A stretch of DNA of 8,260 nt from Chitinophaga pinensis (lineage in GTDB: Bacteria; Bacteroidota; Bacteroidia; AKYH767-A; OLB10), in assembly GCA_945872015.1 (NCBI GenBank), contig CAMBYJ010000070.1, positions 1-8,260 on the forward strand, read 5' to 3'. Positions 5,513-8,260 of this stretch are shown here, piece after piece. The notes under the pieces are model-generated. The model had not been told where the DNA came from. It worked only from the letters and a program-made list of their open reading frames with translations, and made no database searches. A program made the position numbers and the translations under genes. Numbering within the stretch: position 1 is the stretch's first letter; every line of letters begins with the position of its first letter.

Positions 5513-6958
5513 ATGCAAAAGAAATTTATCACCAACCTGGCATTTTTGCTTTTCCTTAATTTGCTCATTAAGCCATTTTGGATTCTTGGAATTGACAGAG
5601 CCGTTCAAAATACTGTTGGTGCTGAGTCTTATGGTATCTATTCAGCCCTGTTCAATCTTAGCTTTTTATTCAACATTATTTTGGATGTAGGTATTACTAA
5701 TTACAACAATAGAAATATTGCTATGCATAATCATCTGCTCGAAAAACATTTGAGTGGAATCATTATGCTACGATTGGTACTAGCACTAGCATACACAGTA
5801 ATCAGCTTAAGTATAGCCTGGATATTAGGATATCAGGGAGTACAGCTTGGGATATTATTAGTGATGTTGATTAATCAGGCCTTAATATCTTTTATACTTT
5901 ACCTGAGATCAAACATTGCTGGACTACAATTATTCAAAATAGATAGCATGATATCGGTGCTGGACAGAGCGATAATGATTATCCTTTGTTCATTGTTAAT
6001 ATGGGGACATGTAGCTGGTGACGAATTTAAAATTGAGTGGTTTGTATGGGCACAAACATTGGCTTATGTAATTACGGCCGCTATAACATTTCTCATTGTT
6101 GCAAAAAAAGCAAAACTTCGTAAGCTACAATGGAATCCCACCTTTTTCTATATTGTTTTAAAACATAGTTATCCGTTTGCGATTTTAATTTTACTCATGA
6201 CATTTTATAACCGTATTGATTCGGTTATGATAGAACGTTTACTTCCTAATGGCGCTGAACAAGCAGGCATCTATGCGCAGAGCTACCGACTGCTAGATGC
6301 GTCAAATATGATCGCGTATTTATTCAGCGGATTATTGTTGCCTATGTTTTCGCATATGATTAAAAAGAAGCAACCGCTTCAGGAATTAGCGGAACTATCC
6401 TTTTCTTTTATTGCGATTCCCGCTATTGCACTTATTGCATTTTGCTTTTATTTCAGTCATGATATAATGAGCCTGCTCTATAATGCACACGTTGACGCGT
6501 CTGCCGCTGTCTTCAGAATAGTAATGTGCTGCTTTTTAGCAATCAGTTCTGTTTACATTTTTGGAACTATGCTTACTGCAAATGGCAATTTGAAATATCT
6601 GAACATTATTGCGCTTTCGGGGATGGTATTAAATATTGTACTTAACCTGATTTTAATTCCAAAGTACTTATCACTTGGAGCTGCTTACGCTAGTTTGATT
6701 ACCCAATTTGCCTCTGCTGGCTTACAAATAATTTTAGCCCACAAGGTTTTTAAATTTAAATTTCAGAAGCTATTGGCATTTAAGTACGTCATTCATATTA
6801 GTGCGACTTTTTATTTGTTTTACGCTCTCAGCAATTTCGAATCAAACTGGTTTTTGAAGGGCATTATCGGATGCTTTATCAGCCTATTGGTTGCACTAGG
6901 ATTAAAGCTTATCAGACCTTTTGAATTGCTTCGACTTTTAAAATCGGAACAACAATAA
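5513..6958 (+). CDS. Wzx-type polysaccharide flippase (oligosaccharide flippase / MATE-like superfamily)
   Basis: This encodes 481 residues starting MQKKFITNLAFLLFLNLL; the in-frame TTG at 5495 is rejected because it lies in the promoter. The protein is hydrophobic throughout, with roughly 12-14 membrane helices, the expected size and topology for this superfamily. Family-like positions include 'NTVGAESYGIYSALFNLSFL' near the N-terminus and, mid-protein, 'FYNRIDSVMIERLLPNGAEQ' followed by 'AGIYAQSYRLLDASNMIAYL', which match the conserved 'iDs.ml......G.Y.aAyrl.d' helices. Such proteins move undecaprenyl-linked repeat units from the cytoplasmic to the periplasmic face of the inner membrane. 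The downstream Wzz-like and Wzy-like genes support a role in O-antigen or capsule assembly rather than drug efflux. A 105-base gap with its own promoter box separates it from the Wzz gene. I left the symbol blank because orthology within Wzx families cannot be settled from sequence alone. Confidence 0.88.
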   Translation: MQKKFITNLAFLLFLNLLIKPFWILGIDRAVQNTVGAESYGIYSALFNLSFLFNIILDVGITNYNNRNIAMHNHLLEKHLSGIIMLRLVLALAYTVISLSIAWILGYQGVQLGILLVMLINQALISFILYLRSNIAGLQLFKIDSMISVLDRAIMIILCSLLIWGHVAGDEFKIEWFVWAQTLAYVITAAITFLIVAKKAKLRKLQWNPTFFYIVLKHSYPFAILILLMTFYNRIDSVMIERLLPNGAEQAGIYAQSYRLLDASNMIAYLFSGLLLPMFSHMIKKKQPLQELAELSFSFIAIPAIALIAFCFYFSHDIMSLLYNAHVDASAAVFRIVMCCFLAISSVYIFGTMLTANGNLKYLNIIALSGMVLNIVLNLILIPKYLSLGAAYASLITQFASAGLQIILAHKVFKFKFQKLLAFKYVIHISATFYLFYALSNFESNWFLKGIIGCFISLLVALGLKLIRPFELLRLLKSEQQ

Positions 6959-7036
6959 GGATATTGCCGTCTTGAGTAATCGGAACCTAGCTGATTTTAA
7001 GTCATTTAATTATTTTAATCCCTCCTTTATTTCAAT

Positions 7037-7044
7037 TAAATTTG
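7037..7044 (+). promoter_or_regulatory. -7 promoter element (TAAATTTG) for the wzz-like gene
   Basis: TAAATTTG matches TAnnTTTG and ends 19 bases before the ATG at 7064. It lies in the 105-base gap after the flippase stop, so the chain-length and polymerase genes may be expressed separately from the flippase. No TTG occurs at the expected -33 distance, and I see no terminator hairpin for the flippase gene between 6959 and 7036; readthrough is also possible. Confidence 0.5.
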
Positions 7045-7063
7045 TGCATCAAATTTAAAATCT

Positions 7064-8032
7064 ATGAGTCAGTCAGAAAGTGGACAATTGAGCACAATTA
7101 TTTTACTACGAATCATTAAAAAGTGGCAAAAGCAAATAATCATTTGTTTTTTTGCATCTATAGCTGCAGGATTTATTATTTCACTTCCCATTTTTATGAC
7201 ACCGATGTTTAAGTCTTCGGCTGTTCTATACCCATCAAACCTTTCACCTTATTCTAAAGAGACACCAACAGAACAAATGGTTCAGCTATTTAATTCTGAA
7301 GATGTAAGAGATAGTTTGGTAAAGAAATTACACTTGTTTAAACATTATAGAATTGATTCAATTAATGGATATCCTCGCTATGAGATGATGAAGAAATTAA
7401 ATGAAAATATTTCTGTAAGCAAAAATCAATATGAAGCAATTGAAATTAATGTATACGATAAAGACCCTAAAATGGCTCAACGTATTTGTCAAGGTATGAT
7501 TGACTTTATGAATATTAAAGGAATTTCATTAATACATAGCAGAGCGATTGTTATTGCCGAATTAAATAAAAAAGCAATGGAAAATGAAAAGCATATTTTA
7601 GATTCAGCAGAATCGGTATTAACCACACTTCGTGATAGTTCAGGTATTACAGATTTTGAGTCACAAATTGAAGGATTTTCAAGAGAATACTATCGTGCAT
7701 TAGCATCTGGAAATGTAAATGCCAATATGACTAAAGCACATAAAAACTTAACTACTAAGGGTGCAGAATTTATGACTTTAAAAGAAGTGGTTCGCAATAG
7801 TCGTGATGCTTACACTTCATACCAGAAGAATTATGAAGCTGCTTTAGTAGATTCGAAAAAAGAATTAGATTTTCATAACATGGTATCGCCTCCTTTGGTT
7901 CCCGAAAAGAAGGATTCTCCAAAGCGTGCAATTGTAATGATTCTATTTACGCTTTCTACAATGCTAATTGCAATTGTGACTGCTGTTTATATTGAACAAT
8001 ACAGAGACAAGTTAAAAAGTCAGTTGCAATAA
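7064..8032 (+). CDS. Wzz-type polysaccharide chain-length determinant protein
   Basis: This encodes 322 residues with the classic polysaccharide co-polymerase architecture: a short cytoplasmic N-terminus, a first membrane helix at about 25-45, a large periplasmic domain of roughly 240 residues rich in predicted helices, and a second helix at about 289-309 preceded by a proline-containing segment (PPLVPEKKDSPKR at 276-288). A short basic tail ends the protein. There is no Walker A/B tyrosine-kinase domain after the second helix, so it is of the Wzz rather than the Wzc type; a separate kinase could lie outside the window. Members control the modal length of O-antigen or exopolysaccharide chains by acting with the Wzy polymerase. 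The next gene starts 6 bases after the stop, implying co-transcription with a Wzy-like partner. Sequence similarity is recognised mainly from architecture, so the exact subfamily is open. Confidence 0.83.
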   Translation: MSQSESGQLSTIILLRIIKKWQKQIIICFFASIAAGFIISLPIFMTPMFKSSAVLYPSNLSPYSKETPTEQMVQLFNSEDVRDSLVKKLHLFKHYRIDSINGYPRYEMMKKLNENISVSKNQYEAIEINVYDKDPKMAQRICQGMIDFMNIKGISLIHSRAIVIAELNKKAMENEKHILDSAESVLTTLRDSSGITDFESQIEGFSREYYRALASGNVNANMTKAHKNLTTKGAEFMTLKEVVRNSRDAYTSYQKNYEAALVDSKKELDFHNMVSPPLVPEKKDSPKRAIVMILFTLSTMLIAIVTAVYIEQYRDKLKSQLQ

Positions 8033-8038
8033 CTCTGA

Positions 8039-8260
8039 ATGAAAGAAGGCTTTTTTCAGCTAGAAAAATCCAGGGTAACTTGGTTTTATATTTTAACTAT
8101 CCTCATAGCTTCGTTAACTGCTTATGGATATGTCAAAGGATATATTGTTGCATTGGCTGCCCCTTTTTTGTTGATTCTTACTATTGCTGCAATCTTTCGT
8201 TTCGATCTACTTATATATCTTGCGGTACTTGTTACGCCATTCTCCATTAATTTAGCCCAA
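8039..8260 (+). CDS. Probable O-antigen polymerase/ligase family membrane protein (3' end missing)
   Basis: An ATG at 8039 opens a frame that stays open for 74 codons to the window edge. It begins MKEGFFQLEKSRVTWFYILT and continues with closely packed hydrophobic segments (about residues 14-30, 34-52 and 56-66) and a 'YLAVLVTPFSINL' stretch. Short N-terminal helices followed by a 'P(F/L)S' type motif are common at the start of O-antigen ligase/Wzy polymerase family proteins in Bacteroidota. The assignment rests mostly on position: it starts 6 bases after a Wzz-type gene and downstream of a flippase. The diagnostic Wzy_C periplasmic loop is beyond the window, so another polytopic membrane protein cannot be excluded. 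No Shine-Dalgarno sequence is seen, so translation may be coupled to the preceding gene. Confidence 0.6.
   Translation, partial: MKEGFFQLEKSRVTWFYILTILIASLTAYGYVKGYIVALAAPFLLILTIAAIFRFDLLIYLAVLVTPFSINLAQ

Noticed and set aside
5484..5690. 68-residue open frame on the plus strand
   Set aside because: It overlaps the flippase start in another frame, and its start codon lies within the promoter region.

Overview
The window looks like chromosomal DNA from an A+T-rich member of the Bacteroidota (flavobacterial or sphingobacterial type). Three independent signs agree. Two predicted secreted proteins end in type IX secretion (T9SS) C-terminal sorting domains. Start codons lack Shine-Dalgarno sequences. 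At least six genes carry the Bacteroidota -7 promoter element TAnnTTTG 4 to 22 bases upstream of the start codon.

Layout: (1) 1-904, the 3' end of a large secreted LamG/Ig-like T9SS cargo protein, closed by a clean hairpin terminator at 911-936. (2) 957-1670, a small secreted protein of unknown function, meeting tail-to-tail (1-base gap) a leftward pair: a DUF1456 protein (1672-1902) and a GreA/GreB-like protein (1919-2404). (3) 2497-3786, a second T9SS cargo made of three repeats of about 100 residues, transcribed divergently from the GreA-like gene. (4) 3811-4641, a leftward Bro-N/DinD-like protein, followed by about 200 bp of A+T-rich non-coding DNA. (5) 4848-5453, leftward rnhB (ribonuclease HII). 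(6) 5513 to the end, a rightward surface-polysaccharide block: Wzx-type flippase, Wzz-type chain-length protein, and the N-terminus of a probable O-antigen polymerase/ligase that runs off the window.

Functionally this is a mosaic: cell-surface export cargo on the left, small nucleic-acid housekeeping genes in the middle, and the beginning of a polysaccharide assembly locus on the right. The last three genes are the only clear pathway: Wzx moves lipid-linked repeat units across the inner membrane, the Wzy-like protein would polymerise them, and Wzz would set chain length.

I see no CRISPR array, tRNA or rRNA gene, insertion sequence, integrase, or toxin-antitoxin or defence operon. The observations most worth following are an unrecognised three-copy repeat protein, apparently leaderless genes, a sliding-clamp-like C-terminus on RNase HII, and a Bro-N/DinD-type protein outside any visible prophage. 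I do not find convincing evidence of a wholly new multi-gene system.
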